Shown: positions 6,537-14,847 of the stretch, piece after piece
How positions within the stretch are numbered: the first letter of the stretch is position 1
Layout of the letters: each line of letters begins with the position of its first letter
NCBI GenBank assembly: GCA_002345725.1
Contig: DDWP01000088.1
Location: 18,814-36,369, forward strand
Length of the DNA stretch: 17,556 nt
Source of the DNA: Candidatus Shapirobacteria bacterium UBA2283
Lineage (GTDB): Bacteria > Patescibacteriota > Microgenomatia > UBA12405
Direction of reading: 5' to 3'
The notes under the pieces: generated by a model
Seen by the model: the letters and a program-made list of their open reading frames with translations, nothing else
What the model was told of the DNA's origin: nothing
Databases searched by the model: none
Position numbers and translations under genes: made by a program

Positions 6537-6551
6537 GGAACAGAAACCTAC
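6537..6551. repeat. Internally deleted REP remnant
   Basis: GGAACAGA (6537-6544), two A, then CCTAC (6547-6551) match the two ends of the REP, with the loop and most of the second arm missing. It lies upstream of the transposase start, beyond about 35 bp of AT-rich sequence. It is short, so it is a suggestion only. Confidence 0.4.
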
Positions 6552-6574
6552 AAGCTAATAAAAATATGTATCTT

Positions 6575-6608
6575 TGAGGAACAGACACATAGGTCTGTTC
6601 CTACGGGG
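6575..6608 (-). repeat. REP palindrome, copy 5 (upstream of transposase)
   Basis: It is identical to copy 1 over more than 30 bases and in the same orientation: GGAACAGAC (6578-6586), loop ACATAG, GTCTGTTCC (6593-6601), then GTAG read on the minus strand. With copy 1 it brackets the transposase as direct repeats 773 bp apart. It sits between the transposase and the FemAB-type gene, where it may also serve as a transcript end for the operon reading toward it. Confidence 0.85.
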
Positions 6609-6623
6609 AAAAACAGAAAATAA

Positions 6624-7664
6624 TTACCTCATCAATTTGGCTTTGAGGCGAAGAAATTGCCATCTATATTTGTCAACCACATTGTAGAGCTTATATAAAC
6701 TATGATTAATAACAAAATCATAAGTGCCAACAAATTGAACAAGCTGGCCTCCGTAACCTTGCTTAAAACGGTGGAAACCGACAAAACCTTCATCACCTTC
6801 TTTAGCTTCTGGGCCAAGACTACCCCACATATCAAAACTCTTAAGACCAAGCGACTTACCCAATTTAATACACTCCCACATCAACAGAGTCGGCGCCATC
6901 ACCTCACGATTTTCGGCAAGTGATGCCCCATACGGATAGAATAATTTATCGTTGAAGGTAAAAAGCATGAAAGCAGATAAATACTTACCTTGATATGAGG
7001 CCAACATAATACGAGGCATGCCAGTCTTCTTGAGACTATTCCATAATTGACGGTGATAACTGATTGTATGTAGGTAAAAACCTTGTCGCTTGGTGGTGTT
7101 AAAAAGTAAGTCTAGATAAATCTCAAAACCTTTATCGGTAGACATCTCCTCGACTTTGACACCATGACGATTGGCAACTTTGATGTTATATCTAGTCTTG
7201 GGGTGCATTGACTCAAGTATTTTTTCTTCACCTTGGGACAAATCAACAACAAACGAATGTGGATAAAAAGCAACTTTAGGTGAAACTACTAAGCCAGGAA
7301 AATGTGGCAGCTCGGAGACGGTGGTAGGCGAGTTATCACGATCATAGACCTTGTGATATACATCTGGCTCAATCTTCACAAAAATAGCATTTTCATCGAC
7401 AGCAATTTTTTTTATATTATTAAGCATCTCTTGGTCAATATCTGGCCCACGAAGAATAGTACCAATGGAATAGTTTAATTTGGGAATTTTATGGAAACTA
7501 ATAGAATAAGCCTTAATTATTTTATTGTTTTCAAAGACACCTAATCGATAGACTTTGTGGCCTTGGCTGATCTGAAAATCTCCCCACTCCCATGTCTGGA
7601 CAGGATGTTTAACGACTTTGTTATATTCAAGTTTTTCTTCTGGATAAAGTATTCTAGTAACCAT
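6624..7664 (-). CDS. FemAB/FemX-type peptidoglycan aminoacyltransferase
   Basis: A 346-residue GNAT-fold enzyme of the FemABX family, which adds amino acids from aminoacyl-tRNA to the lipid II stem peptide to build interpeptide bridges at the inner face of the membrane. Seen are an N-terminal HPVQTWEWGDFQ (residues 20-31), the segment TRYNIKVANRHGVKVE (157-172), TTKRQGFYLH (190-199), LFYPYGAS (241-248), and the signature DMWGSLGPE (278-286) leading to GFHRFKQGYGG (296-306), followed by a basic C-terminus. The length fits the family. It is the last gene of its operon: its ATG follows the helicase TAA by three bases with no Shine-Dalgarno, so coupled translation is likely. The amino acid added cannot be told from sequence. 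Confidence 0.92.
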   Translation of the reverse strand: MVTRILYPEEKLEYNKVVKHPVQTWEWGDFQISQGHKVYRLGVFENNKIIKAYSISFHKIPKLNYSIGTILRGPDIDQEMLNNIKKIAVDENAIFVKIEPDVYHKVYDRDNSPTTVSELPHFPGLVVSPKVAFYPHSFVVDLSQGEEKILESMHPKTRYNIKVANRHGVKVEEMSTDKGFEIYLDLLFNTTKRQGFYLHTISYHRQLWNSLKKTGMPRIMLASYQGKYLSAFMLFTFNDKLFYPYGASLAENREVMAPTLLMWECIKLGKSLGLKSFDMWGSLGPEAKEGDEGFVGFHRFKQGYGGQLVQFVGTYDFVINHSLYKLYNVVDKYRWQFLRLKAKLMR

Positions 7665-7667
7665 GGT

Positions 7668-9557
7668 TTAGTATATATCAGGATCGTAAACTAATTCATT
7701 ACTATTTTGATTGTCTGAGTGGGAGTCAGATAGACCCGACGACAACTCGTCAGAATCAAGAAGGCTTTGAGGTATTTCACTTAAAAACCTTGATGGTTCA
7801 TTAAGAGAGCTCTTGCCAAAAAAAAGTCGTCTGGTGGCATAAGAGATATAAAGATAATCTTTGGCTCTAGTGATGCCGACGTAACAGAGACGTCGCTCTT
7901 CTTCTATGTCAGAATCTTCTATCATAGATCGAGAGTGAGGCAATATCCCCTCCTCAAAGCCAACCAGGAAAACCACTTCAAACTCTAGACCCTTGCTACC
8001 GTGGAGGGTCATTAAGCGAACACCGTCACGATTTTCTTTTTTCTTATTCTTCTCTTGGGCTGAATATTCTTGTTGAACTAGGGCTATATTTTCAAGAAAG
8101 TCGTTTGGTTTGGGAAAATTAGTAGCCACGGATTTTAACTCCTTAATGTTTTCTAGTTTTTTCTGGTCGTCTTCTTCTTTGGGGTCGTATTTTGCCAAAT
8201 AACCGGAACTGACAACCAATGACTCGAGCAGCTGGATAGAGGTCAATTCACCAGTATTAATTGACTCAAGATGATGATTTAATAAGGACTTACGTCGTTT
8301 ACCCAGTGCCTTTTCGACTCTCAGCTCGGAGAGATGGTCGTCTCTGTTGGTAGCATAACGTAACATAGCCACAACATCTTTTACCTCAGCCCGGTCATAA
8401 AAACGAAGGCCTCCAATAAGAACATACGGTATGGTTTGTTTGAGAAAAGCCTCTTCGAGAACACGGGATTGAGCGTTCATGCGGTAAAGGACAGCAATAT
8501 TACGATAAGGTATGTGAAGATTGTGGTGAATAAATTGGATTTTGTCTGAAACATATTGGGCTTCAGAAAGTTCTGAGTCAGCAGAAAAAACTTTGATCTG
8601 GTCGTTAGATTTTTTTTGGGTAAATAGTTTTAAAACTGGATGAGAGGTGTTGCGAGAAATAACAGCGTTGGCAGCATCGAGGATAATATCGGTGGAACGA
8701 TAGTTTTCTTCTAAGTTAATAACCTTGGTGTCTTTAAAGTCGGAAGTGAAACTGATTAAGTTGTGATAGTCGGCACCTCGCCAACCATAGATAGCTTGAG
8801 AGGCATCCCCCACCGCCGTGACTTGTTGATGGTCTTGGCCCAAGAGCTTGGTTAGTAGATATTGGATTTGATTAGTATCTTGATACTCATCAACGAGGAT
8901 AAAACGGTAGACATCCTGATATTTGGAAAGTATTTGGGGATGATTGAGAAAGAGGTCAATGGTTCTATAGAGAAGGTCATTAAAATCTAAGGCCTGATAG
9001 TTTGATAATTTTTGCTGATATTTTTGGTAAATATTAGCAACGTTTCTACCCCAAAAGCCTGAGCTACTCAATTTAGCTTGGTCCGGAGAAATATATTTGT
9101 TCTTACAATCTTCAATAAAGTAGAGAACAGAAGATGGTTTGAACTCGGTAGGAGATAAGTCAAGATCGTAAAGGATATTTTTTACTAAAGACTCTTGGTC
9201 GTTAGAGTCGTAAATTACAAAATTAGGATTGATACCAATGTTGTGACCGTCTTTCCTCAGAATTCTGCAACAGAATGAGTGAAATGTACCAGCAAAGATG
9301 TTGTCGGTAGAAGCTTTAGAGCTAGAACTTAATAATTTGCCGAGACGTTCTTTCATCTCTCCGGCAGCTTTGTTGGTAAAGGTAAGAAGAAGAATTTGAG
9401 AAGGAGTGGCAATTTTCTGGTCGACAAAATAGGCGGCACGATGAGTCAAGACACGAGTCTTGCCAGAACCAGCACCGGCTAAAAGAAGTAAAGCGCTGCC
9501 AGTGTAAACGACAGCCTCTTTTTGGGCAGGATTAAGACCAGCCAGTAAATTAGACAT
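7668..9557 (-). CDS. UvrD/PcrA-like 3'-5' DNA helicase
   Basis: A 629-residue SF1A helicase for repair and replication restart. Seen are the Q-motif LNPAQKEAV (residues 8-16), Walker A AGAGSGKT (27-34), LLLTFTNKAAGEM (57-69), Walker B LVDEYQDTN (221-229), GDASQAIYGWRGAD (250-263), ENYRST (284-289), TLHGSKGLEF (517-526) and EERRLCYVGITRAK (553-566). It is about 90-100 residues shorter than E. coli UvrD or typical PcrA. Its acidic Ser-rich tail after about residue 600 replaces the usual C-terminal extension. It follows the DUF2298 stop by three bases and precedes the FemAB gene by three bases, an unusual place for a repair helicase. No Shine-Dalgarno is visible. Confidence 0.95.
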   Translation of the reverse strand: MSNLLAGLNPAQKEAVVYTGSALLLLAGAGSGKTRVLTHRAAYFVDQKIATPSQILLLTFTNKAAGEMKERLGKLLSSSSKASTDNIFAGTFHSFCCRILRKDGHNIGINPNFVIYDSNDQESLVKNILYDLDLSPTEFKPSSVLYFIEDCKNKYISPDQAKLSSSGFWGRNVANIYQKYQQKLSNYQALDFNDLLYRTIDLFLNHPQILSKYQDVYRFILVDEYQDTNQIQYLLTKLLGQDHQQVTAVGDASQAIYGWRGADYHNLISFTSDFKDTKVINLEENYRSTDIILDAANAVISRNTSHPVLKLFTQKKSNDQIKVFSADSELSEAQYVSDKIQFIHHNLHIPYRNIAVLYRMNAQSRVLEEAFLKQTIPYVLIGGLRFYDRAEVKDVVAMLRYATNRDDHLSELRVEKALGKRRKSLLNHHLESINTGELTSIQLLESLVVSSGYLAKYDPKEEDDQKKLENIKELKSVATNFPKPNDFLENIALVQQEYSAQEKNKKKENRDGVRLMTLHGSKGLEFEVVFLVGFEEGILPHSRSMIEDSDIEEERRLCYVGITRAKDYLYISYATRRLFFGKSSLNEPSRFLSEIPQSLLDSDELSSGLSDSHSDNQNSNELVYDPDIY

Positions 9558-9560
9558 ATT

Positions 9561-11588
9561 TTAAAATTGGTAAATTTTGGTGAGGCCGGAAGTAAATATT
9601 ACTTTAGCACCAAGCTGGATAAAATTATTCTCATTGAGATTAAGATATTTTTCTCGCTCTTTGTCACCAACAAAGATGTAGTTAATGCTGTATTTTTGGA
9701 TGAGCGACTGTACTTCTCCAACATTAGTTGATTGGTAAATTCTTTCAACATCAGTTTGACGGGAGGCTGGAGCATCGTAGCTACCCCTCCAGAGCCACTC
9801 ATGGACTATCCAGCCAACGACAGTGGGCAAGCCAGTAGCAGAAGAGACATGATTAAAAGTGGTGTAGCTATCGCCCACTGCCTCAAGAACAACTGGTTGA
9901 TCAGAAATATTGTCATTAATCCACTTAACGGCATGGTAATTGTCAGGGTAACGTTCCTTAAGGTAGTTAAATCCATTAAGACCTTTGTAGTCCTTGAGGC
10001 CATAGTATGATCTAATAGCAAAATAGGGATAAGACAGATGAGCAATCAGAACGATAAAGAATATGGCTTTGTAAATTGCATTTGACCTAAAACGGATAAG
10101 AATAATTCCTGAGGCAATGGAGTACATAATAAATGCCTGATAAACAAGCTTAAACATAGTATTGGCTCGTCGATGTTCGTAAATGTAGATATCTTTTATA
10201 TAACCAATCTCGGGGATGATAACTAGAATAGTGGCAACGATGATCAGAGATAGAGTGAATAACTCAGAGGTCTTAAGACTGCTTCGTCGCAGAACTGCTC
10301 GTAATGATGTGATAGCGAACGGAAGACAGATGATCCAGAAACCACCATACAAGACGAAAAGTTGATAAAAAGGAGTCCTGGTGTCGGACAGGCGAAGCCC
10401 TTCAGCCATGGGAATAAAATTCAAGTTGAAAGGTAAGGTAAATAGATACCAGAAAAATATAACGAATATTCCGTGAGTAAAAGTTGACACAACAGAGCGA
10501 CTCCATAAGAAAAAAGATACAGCAAAAAGAAGCCCATAGACAGCAAAGTCCCAAGCGTTGGTCATAAAAGCTAATGACAACAAGAAACCTAACGGGGCAA
10601 CCAACTTCCAACTAACAGTGGTCGGTCGAGGTTGAGTGTTGAAAAAAAGAAAGAGAATACTAATGAACAAAAGGATTATGGGAATACCGTTCATATGCCC
10701 ATGAAGATCGGCAACTACAAAACTATACAAAGGAAACTCATGAATAGTTTTATCTTGAACGTCTGGATCAAAACCAATAAATCTAGTGGCATCTGGGTAC
10801 CAATACTGATTGACTGCAGTCTGTGGACTTAATCCACCAACGATAATGTTACGACTTATTTTATAAAGAGGATGAAGATTACCTCCAAAAGTGAGGATAA
10901 TGGCTGAGACAAACCCGCCAATAATAATATGCTTTAAAGAAACGTGTTTGGCCAATCCGCTAATAATGTTTGAGGCGAGAGAAAAAGTAGAAGTAAAAAC
11001 CATGGCACAAGTTGAGGCAATGGCTAAATTGTAGGTGATGGCAGAGTCAAGGCTAGACACCTTGGTAATCATGGCGACTATCAATTGTCCAAAATAATAA
11101 TAGTTGATAGGAAGACCAGAAAACCACATATCAACTGGTGGAAAATATTCACTTCTAAGAGCAGAGTTGACAAACCCCCAATCCATATATTTTTCAAGAC
11201 CTTCGATATCAGGAGCAAAACCACGAACATAAGACCAGACGGCCAAGATAATGAAGAAGATAATTTCTTGAAAAAGAAAAATCTTCCACTTCTGTCTTAA
11301 TGTTGAAGAAAAAATGCCATAGTTGCCGTTTTTATTGAGGTACAAAATATTTGCTATAAGTACCAATCCAACTAAACAAAGAATTGAACTAAGAGTAAAA
11401 GGCGCGACTTTGAATACTCCCGAGATAAACAAAACATAGGTTATGGTTAGGATGGAGATTGTCCTGGAAAAGATGTAGCCCTTATCCCAAAAACTGCGAA
11501 AGATACTGAAAGTCAGGGGCAAGGAAAGAAGGCCAAATAAAAAGTAGATTAACCACCATAAAAAGATAAAGTTGAAGTCGATGGTCAT
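9561..11588 (-). CDS. DUF2298 'YYY' polytopic membrane protein
   Basis: A 675-residue integral membrane protein with roughly a dozen or more hydrophobic segments, of the DUF2298 family (Chlor_Arch_YYY domain), which resembles GT-C glycosyltransferases but whose activity is not established. Landmarks are DIEGLEKYMD (127-136), the naming motif INYYYFGQ (161-168), HEFPLYSFVVADLHGHMN (283-300), and in the soluble-looking C-terminal part GDSYTTFNHVSSATGLPTVV leading to GWIVHEWLWRGSYD. The acidic residues near 127-136 in an extracytoplasmic loop are candidates for catalysis by analogy with GT-C enzymes (inference). Its ATG overlaps the PAP2 stop by 4 bp and its TAA lies three bases before the helicase ATG. 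Confidence 0.93.
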   Translation of the reverse strand: MTIDFNFIFLWWLIYFLFGLLSLPLTFSIFRSFWDKGYIFSRTISILTITYVLFISGVFKVAPFTLSSILCLVGLVLIANILYLNKNGNYGIFSSTLRQKWKIFLFQEIIFFIILAVWSYVRGFAPDIEGLEKYMDWGFVNSALRSEYFPPVDMWFSGLPINYYYFGQLIVAMITKVSSLDSAITYNLAIASTCAMVFTSTFSLASNIISGLAKHVSLKHIIIGGFVSAIILTFGGNLHPLYKISRNIIVGGLSPQTAVNQYWYPDATRFIGFDPDVQDKTIHEFPLYSFVVADLHGHMNGIPIILLFISILFLFFNTQPRPTTVSWKLVAPLGFLLSLAFMTNAWDFAVYGLLFAVSFFLWSRSVVSTFTHGIFVIFFWYLFTLPFNLNFIPMAEGLRLSDTRTPFYQLFVLYGGFWIICLPFAITSLRAVLRRSSLKTSELFTLSLIIVATILVIIPEIGYIKDIYIYEHRRANTMFKLVYQAFIMYSIASGIILIRFRSNAIYKAIFFIVLIAHLSYPYFAIRSYYGLKDYKGLNGFNYLKERYPDNYHAVKWINDNISDQPVVLEAVGDSYTTFNHVSSATGLPTVVGWIVHEWLWRGSYDAPASRQTDVERIYQSTNVGEVQSLIQKYSINYIFVGDKEREKYLNLNENNFIQLGAKVIFTSGLTKIYQF

Positions 11589-12151
11589 ACTCTAAATATA
11601 AAGTTAAATATAATACGAACAAAATTGGTTAGAGGCTCTGGTAGAAATATACTCCGAGAAGATAACCAAATAAATAACCCAACAAAGGCACCACCAAACA
11701 TATCTATTGGATAATGGAAGCCGACAATGACTCGGAAGACAAGAAGGGGGACAACAATCAGAATGTAAGTAGTGACAGGAAAGACGGGGTATTGTAGTAG
11801 AAACAAGAGAAAGAAGGTGGCTTTAATAGTGTGACCAGAAGGAAAACTGCCAGTCTGATACCAGTGGTCAACCAGACCAAATGGGGTCGGGTCTTTTCTC
11901 TTATAGAGCGGACGAGGCCAGAGTGCATGTGACTTACCATATTTTTCGACAAACTCTCCGACTAAAGTGGCGATAAATAATTGCCAGAAGACGTTGGTGT
12001 CAGACTTGATGAGCAAGTAAGAGATGTAAAATAGAAAAAACCAAATTAGATAATTCATGGCGATGACAAAAAACTTACCAGGGGTATTGGACTGGAGAAT
12101 CTTCAAAACATCAGCCGATGGTTGCCAAAAAAAAGGAGTGCGAAATTTCAT
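11585..12151 (-). CDS. PAP2-family membrane phosphatase
   Basis: A 188-residue membrane phosphatase of the PAP2 (type 2 phosphatidic acid phosphatase) family, which may recycle undecaprenyl pyrophosphate or dephosphorylate another lipid phosphate at the outer face of the membrane. The full three-part signature is present: K73-x6-R80-P81 (KSHALWPRP), P104-S105-G106-H107 (PSGH), and R140-x5-H146-x3-D150 (FRVIVGFHYPID). Hydrophobic segments lie around 27-48, 112-120, 126-141 and 151-164. It is the first gene of a four-gene operon and diverges from the GT4 gene across 16 bp. The substrate is inferred from context only. Confidence 0.92.
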   Translation of the reverse strand: MKFRTPFFWQPSADVLKILQSNTPGKFFVIAMNYLIWFFLFYISYLLIKSDTNVFWQLFIATLVGEFVEKYGKSHALWPRPLYKRKDPTPFGLVDHWYQTGSFPSGHTIKATFFLLFLLQYPVFPVTTYILIVVPLLVFRVIVGFHYPIDMFGGAFVGLFIWLSSRSIFLPEPLTNFVRIIFNFIFRV

Positions 12152-12170
12152 ATGATAAAGTAGCTATATG
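12149..12170. promoter_or_regulatory. Compact divergent start region
   Basis: Only 16 bp separate the divergent ATGs of the PAP2 and GT4 genes, and the stretch is bounded by mirror-image CATAT (12149-12153) and ATATG (12166-12170). TATGAT (12151-12156) is a good -10 for the GT4 gene, with a leader of about five bases, but its -35 at the usual distance is poor. A weak TACTTT (12162-12157, minus) could serve the PAP2 operon. Each promoter must overlap the other gene's coding sequence. Confidence 0.35.
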
Positions 12171-13253
12171 GGTGCAAAGAAAATTTTGATTGGTTTAACA
12201 TATTTTTCTCCAAACGTGTCTGGGGTTACACTCTATGCTGTCATTTTATATGAAGAGTTATTAAAAAGAAAATACAAAGTAAAGATAATCACCTCCAAGT
12301 ACAAAAAAGAACTACCTGAAAAGACAGGTAATATTGTAAGAGTGATAGGATTTGCTATAGGTAAAGGGTTTATTATGCCCACGTATTGCTGGCAATCGCT
12401 CCGGGAGGTCAGAAAATGTGATGTGGTCAATTGCCATCTACCATCTATAGAATCTTTTTGGCTGGCGTTATGGGCTAAGGTTCTCAAGAAAAAACTAGTG
12501 ATCACTCATCACTGTGAATTTGGTATAGATGGACCTTGGCACAACAAGCTAATCGGGATAATTACATATCCAATTCATTGGCTAGTTTATTTAATGGCCG
12601 ACAAAATAATTTCGTATACCAAAGACTATGCTGATACTTCAATTTTTTTGAGATTTTTTAAAAAAAAATTAATATATATACTACCACCGATAAAGATAAA
12701 AAAACTCAAAACTTCCCCCAAGGGGACTCACTTCGTCGCGCAAAACTCAAAACTCAAAACAAAGACAGTTGGTTATGTGGGGAGAATTGCCTGGGAAAAA
12801 GGTTTGGATGTACTAGTAAAAGCGATGAAAAAAGTCGATGCCAAACTCGTATTAGTCGGACCATATAAAGAGTTGGCCGGTGACAAAACTTATACAAAGC
12901 TTAAGAATGTTGAAATGGTCGGGCCTGAAAAACATGAAGATTTAAACAAATATTATGAAGGGTTTGACTGCCTAGTACTACCGAGCACTAACAACTTAGA
13001 GACTTTTGGGATTGTCCAGGCTGAAGCAATGGTGTGTGGTTGCCCAGTAGTGGCTTCAAACTTACCTGGAGTCAGAGTGCCAGTGAGAATGACTGGAATG
13101 GGAGAAATAGCCAAAATTGGAGATGTGTCTGATCTGGTAAAAAAAATAAATATAGTATTAGGGAATGGTAAAGAATATTATCAAAAAAAAGCAATAAACT
13201 TGTCTAACTTTGATTACAAGAAAACTATAGATCAGTATGAAGAGATTTTTTAA
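12168..13253 (+). CDS. GT4-family glycosyltransferase
   Basis: A 361-residue GT-B fold retaining glycosyltransferase, probably acting on the cytoplasmic face of the membrane and using a nucleotide sugar. The N-terminal domain begins KILIGLTYFSPNVSG (residues 5-19). The donor domain begins VGYVGRIAWEKGLDVLVKAM (201-220) and carries the EX7E motif E278-x7-E286 (LETFGIVQAEAMVCGCPVVA). Residues 178-199, between the two domains, are encoded by heptamer-repeat DNA and look like an in-frame insertion (LKTSPKGTHFVAQNSKLKTK). A TTTTTT/A9 run at 12654-12668 is slippage-prone. The gene is transcribed alone on the plus strand and its 3' end overlaps the convergent GT-C gene by 29 bp. It is more AT-rich than most neighbours. 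The sugar and acceptor are unknown. Confidence 0.93.
   Translation: MGAKKILIGLTYFSPNVSGVTLYAVILYEELLKRKYKVKIITSKYKKELPEKTGNIVRVIGFAIGKGFIMPTYCWQSLREVRKCDVVNCHLPSIESFWLALWAKVLKKKLVITHHCEFGIDGPWHNKLIGIITYPIHWLVYLMADKIISYTKDYADTSIFLRFFKKKLIYILPPIKIKKLKTSPKGTHFVAQNSKLKTKTVGYVGRIAWEKGLDVLVKAMKKVDAKLVLVGPYKELAGDKTYTKLKNVEMVGPEKHEDLNKYYEGFDCLVLPSTNNLETFGIVQAEAMVCGCPVVASNLPGVRVPVRMTGMGEIAKIGDVSDLVKKINIVLGNGKEYYQKKAINLSNFDYKKTIDQYEEIF
12701..12760. repeat. AAAACTC heptamer repeats inside the GT4 gene
   Basis: AAAACTCAAAACT occurs at 12701-12713 and again at 12742-12754, where the array runs on for a partial third unit. The 28 bp between hold a CCCCC-AA-GGGG mini-hairpin (12715-12725). The block reads in frame through the linker between the two Rossmann domains. 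Confidence 0.7.
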
Positions 13254-14847
13254 AAATTAGCACCTTAGGGTGGTCGTAAACAGTGAAAGCCTCTTCAGCC
13301 ACATCGTCACGAAAATAAATGCCGGGATAGTTACAGGTATTAACAGACAACCAACTCTTATCACCAGGCATATCTGTTGGACCAAAATAATAACACTTAC
13401 CAATAGGTAACCTGAAGCCTGGATAGGAATTAATTTCTACTAACTTTTGAAAACTCTGTCTCCCTCTAAATAGATCCTGGTAGAACCTCGATGCTATGGG
13501 GTATTTATCTGGAACTAGTGGGATCGATCCCCACAGACGATTGGAGGACATTATCAAATAATCAACTTCACTAAGCTGCTGATCAATCTTTTGCCATTTC
13601 TCAGGAGTGTCAGGATCATAAAAAGGTAAAGACAAGCTTTTGTAAGGAGAATGACCCAAAGGCAAGGGGTCATCCCAATATTCACTTGAGATAACTGACC
13701 TAGAGGAAATGTGGGCAAGTATCCAATTTGAGGCCTGCACTCGGGAATGAGGTACTGAATAGATAGTCAAGAAAGAAAGTGTAATTACAAACTGAAAAAT
13801 CAACACAGGTCGGACAAAACTGGGTCTATGCCAGAAAGCAATAAGAACTATGAACGGATAAACTGGTAAGAAGTATCTCATTGTGTGTGCCATCTGAGAC
13901 CCTTGAGTAACCAAAACAAGAACAATCCACAAGAGAGATGTCCAAAGTAAAAAATTGTCTCTTAGACGGCGAAGTGAAACTAGGAAAAGAATGGTAATGG
14001 GAAGACCTAGACCAAAAAAAACAATGTTCTGAAGAGGGAAAATGCTTGGTGTTTTACTTAACCATTGTACGGCCGGTGGGAACCAACCGCTCGGATCAGA
14101 AAATGATTTTAAAGTTTCAAGGTTTTCAATAAACAAAGGACTGAGGTTAAAAAAACTAGTAAAAACATAGGGATTAAAGATGCGAAAAACCAGAAGTGTA
14201 ATAGGTAAGACGTAAAAAATAATACGTAAAATAGCTGATAACCTTTTTTGCTTGACAATAAACAACAAGAAAATTGGAGCAAATATAATAGCGGAAATTT
14301 TGGAAGACAAGGCTAGACCAAAGGTGATGGCTGCCGGTATAAACAAATTGTATGACAATAAAGTAAAGGTGGCTAAGATAAAAGTGGTGAGAAAGGTATC
14401 AACAGCAAAAAAATGGGATAATTGGATAGGGAGAATAGTTAGAGCATAAAAAAGAGAGGGCAGGATTCTCTTTCTAGAAAGATAATAAAGCAATATAATG
14501 TTTGTTGAATCAAAAAGTGCAGACAAAAAACGTCCCAAGATAACCAGGTGTTGATAGTTGTCCATGCCAATGACAACGGCCAGAGTTTTGGTTAAGAAAA
14601 TTGGGAAAGTGCCATAGACAAAGAATTGATACTGAGGATAATTATATGGATTTAGAGGAGAGGAACTCGACTGAAAGTATTCAAAAACTGAAGATGGTAA
14701 CTTGATATCGTTGGTAACCATGGTCAAAAAACGTTCATCAGGATGAAGATGGTTATCCTGATCCCAATTCAAACCATACAATCTCACTGAAAAAGCAAGA
14801 AAAAAAATGATCAAGATAGTGAGTTTGTTATCTGATAGCTTCTTCAT
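13225..14847 (-). CDS. GT-C (PMT/GT39-like) membrane glycosyltransferase 1
   Basis: A 540-residue polytopic protein of the PMT-like GT-C superfamily, which uses polyprenyl-phosphate sugars on the outer side of the membrane. The N-terminus is MKKLSDNKLTILIIFFLAFS, then RLYGLNWDQDN and the acidic HPDE motif (residues 35-38) in the first external loop, where GT-C catalytic acids lie. About ten further hydrophobic segments follow, then a soluble C-terminal domain ending FTVYDHPKVLIFKK. I start it at ATG 14847 instead of TTG 14880 because the N-terminus then fits the family. An AGAGG lies only one base before it, too close for normal use. The start overlaps the upstream paralogue by 20 bp. Donor and acceptor are unknown. 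Confidence 0.88.
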   Translation of the reverse strand: MKKLSDNKLTILIIFFLAFSVRLYGLNWDQDNHLHPDERFLTMVTNDIKLPSSVFEYFQSSSSPLNPYNYPQYQFFVYGTFPIFLTKTLAVVIGMDNYQHLVILGRFLSALFDSTNIILLYYLSRKRILPSLFYALTILPIQLSHFFAVDTFLTTFILATFTLLSYNLFIPAAITFGLALSSKISAIIFAPIFLLFIVKQKRLSAILRIIFYVLPITLLVFRIFNPYVFTSFFNLSPLFIENLETLKSFSDPSGWFPPAVQWLSKTPSIFPLQNIVFFGLGLPITILFLVSLRRLRDNFLLWTSLLWIVLVLVTQGSQMAHTMRYFLPVYPFIVLIAFWHRPSFVRPVLIFQFVITLSFLTIYSVPHSRVQASNWILAHISSRSVISSEYWDDPLPLGHSPYKSLSLPFYDPDTPEKWQKIDQQLSEVDYLIMSSNRLWGSIPLVPDKYPIASRFYQDLFRGRQSFQKLVEINSYPGFRLPIGKCYYFGPTDMPGDKSWLSVNTCNYPGIYFRDDVAEEAFTVYDHPKVLIFKKSLHTDL

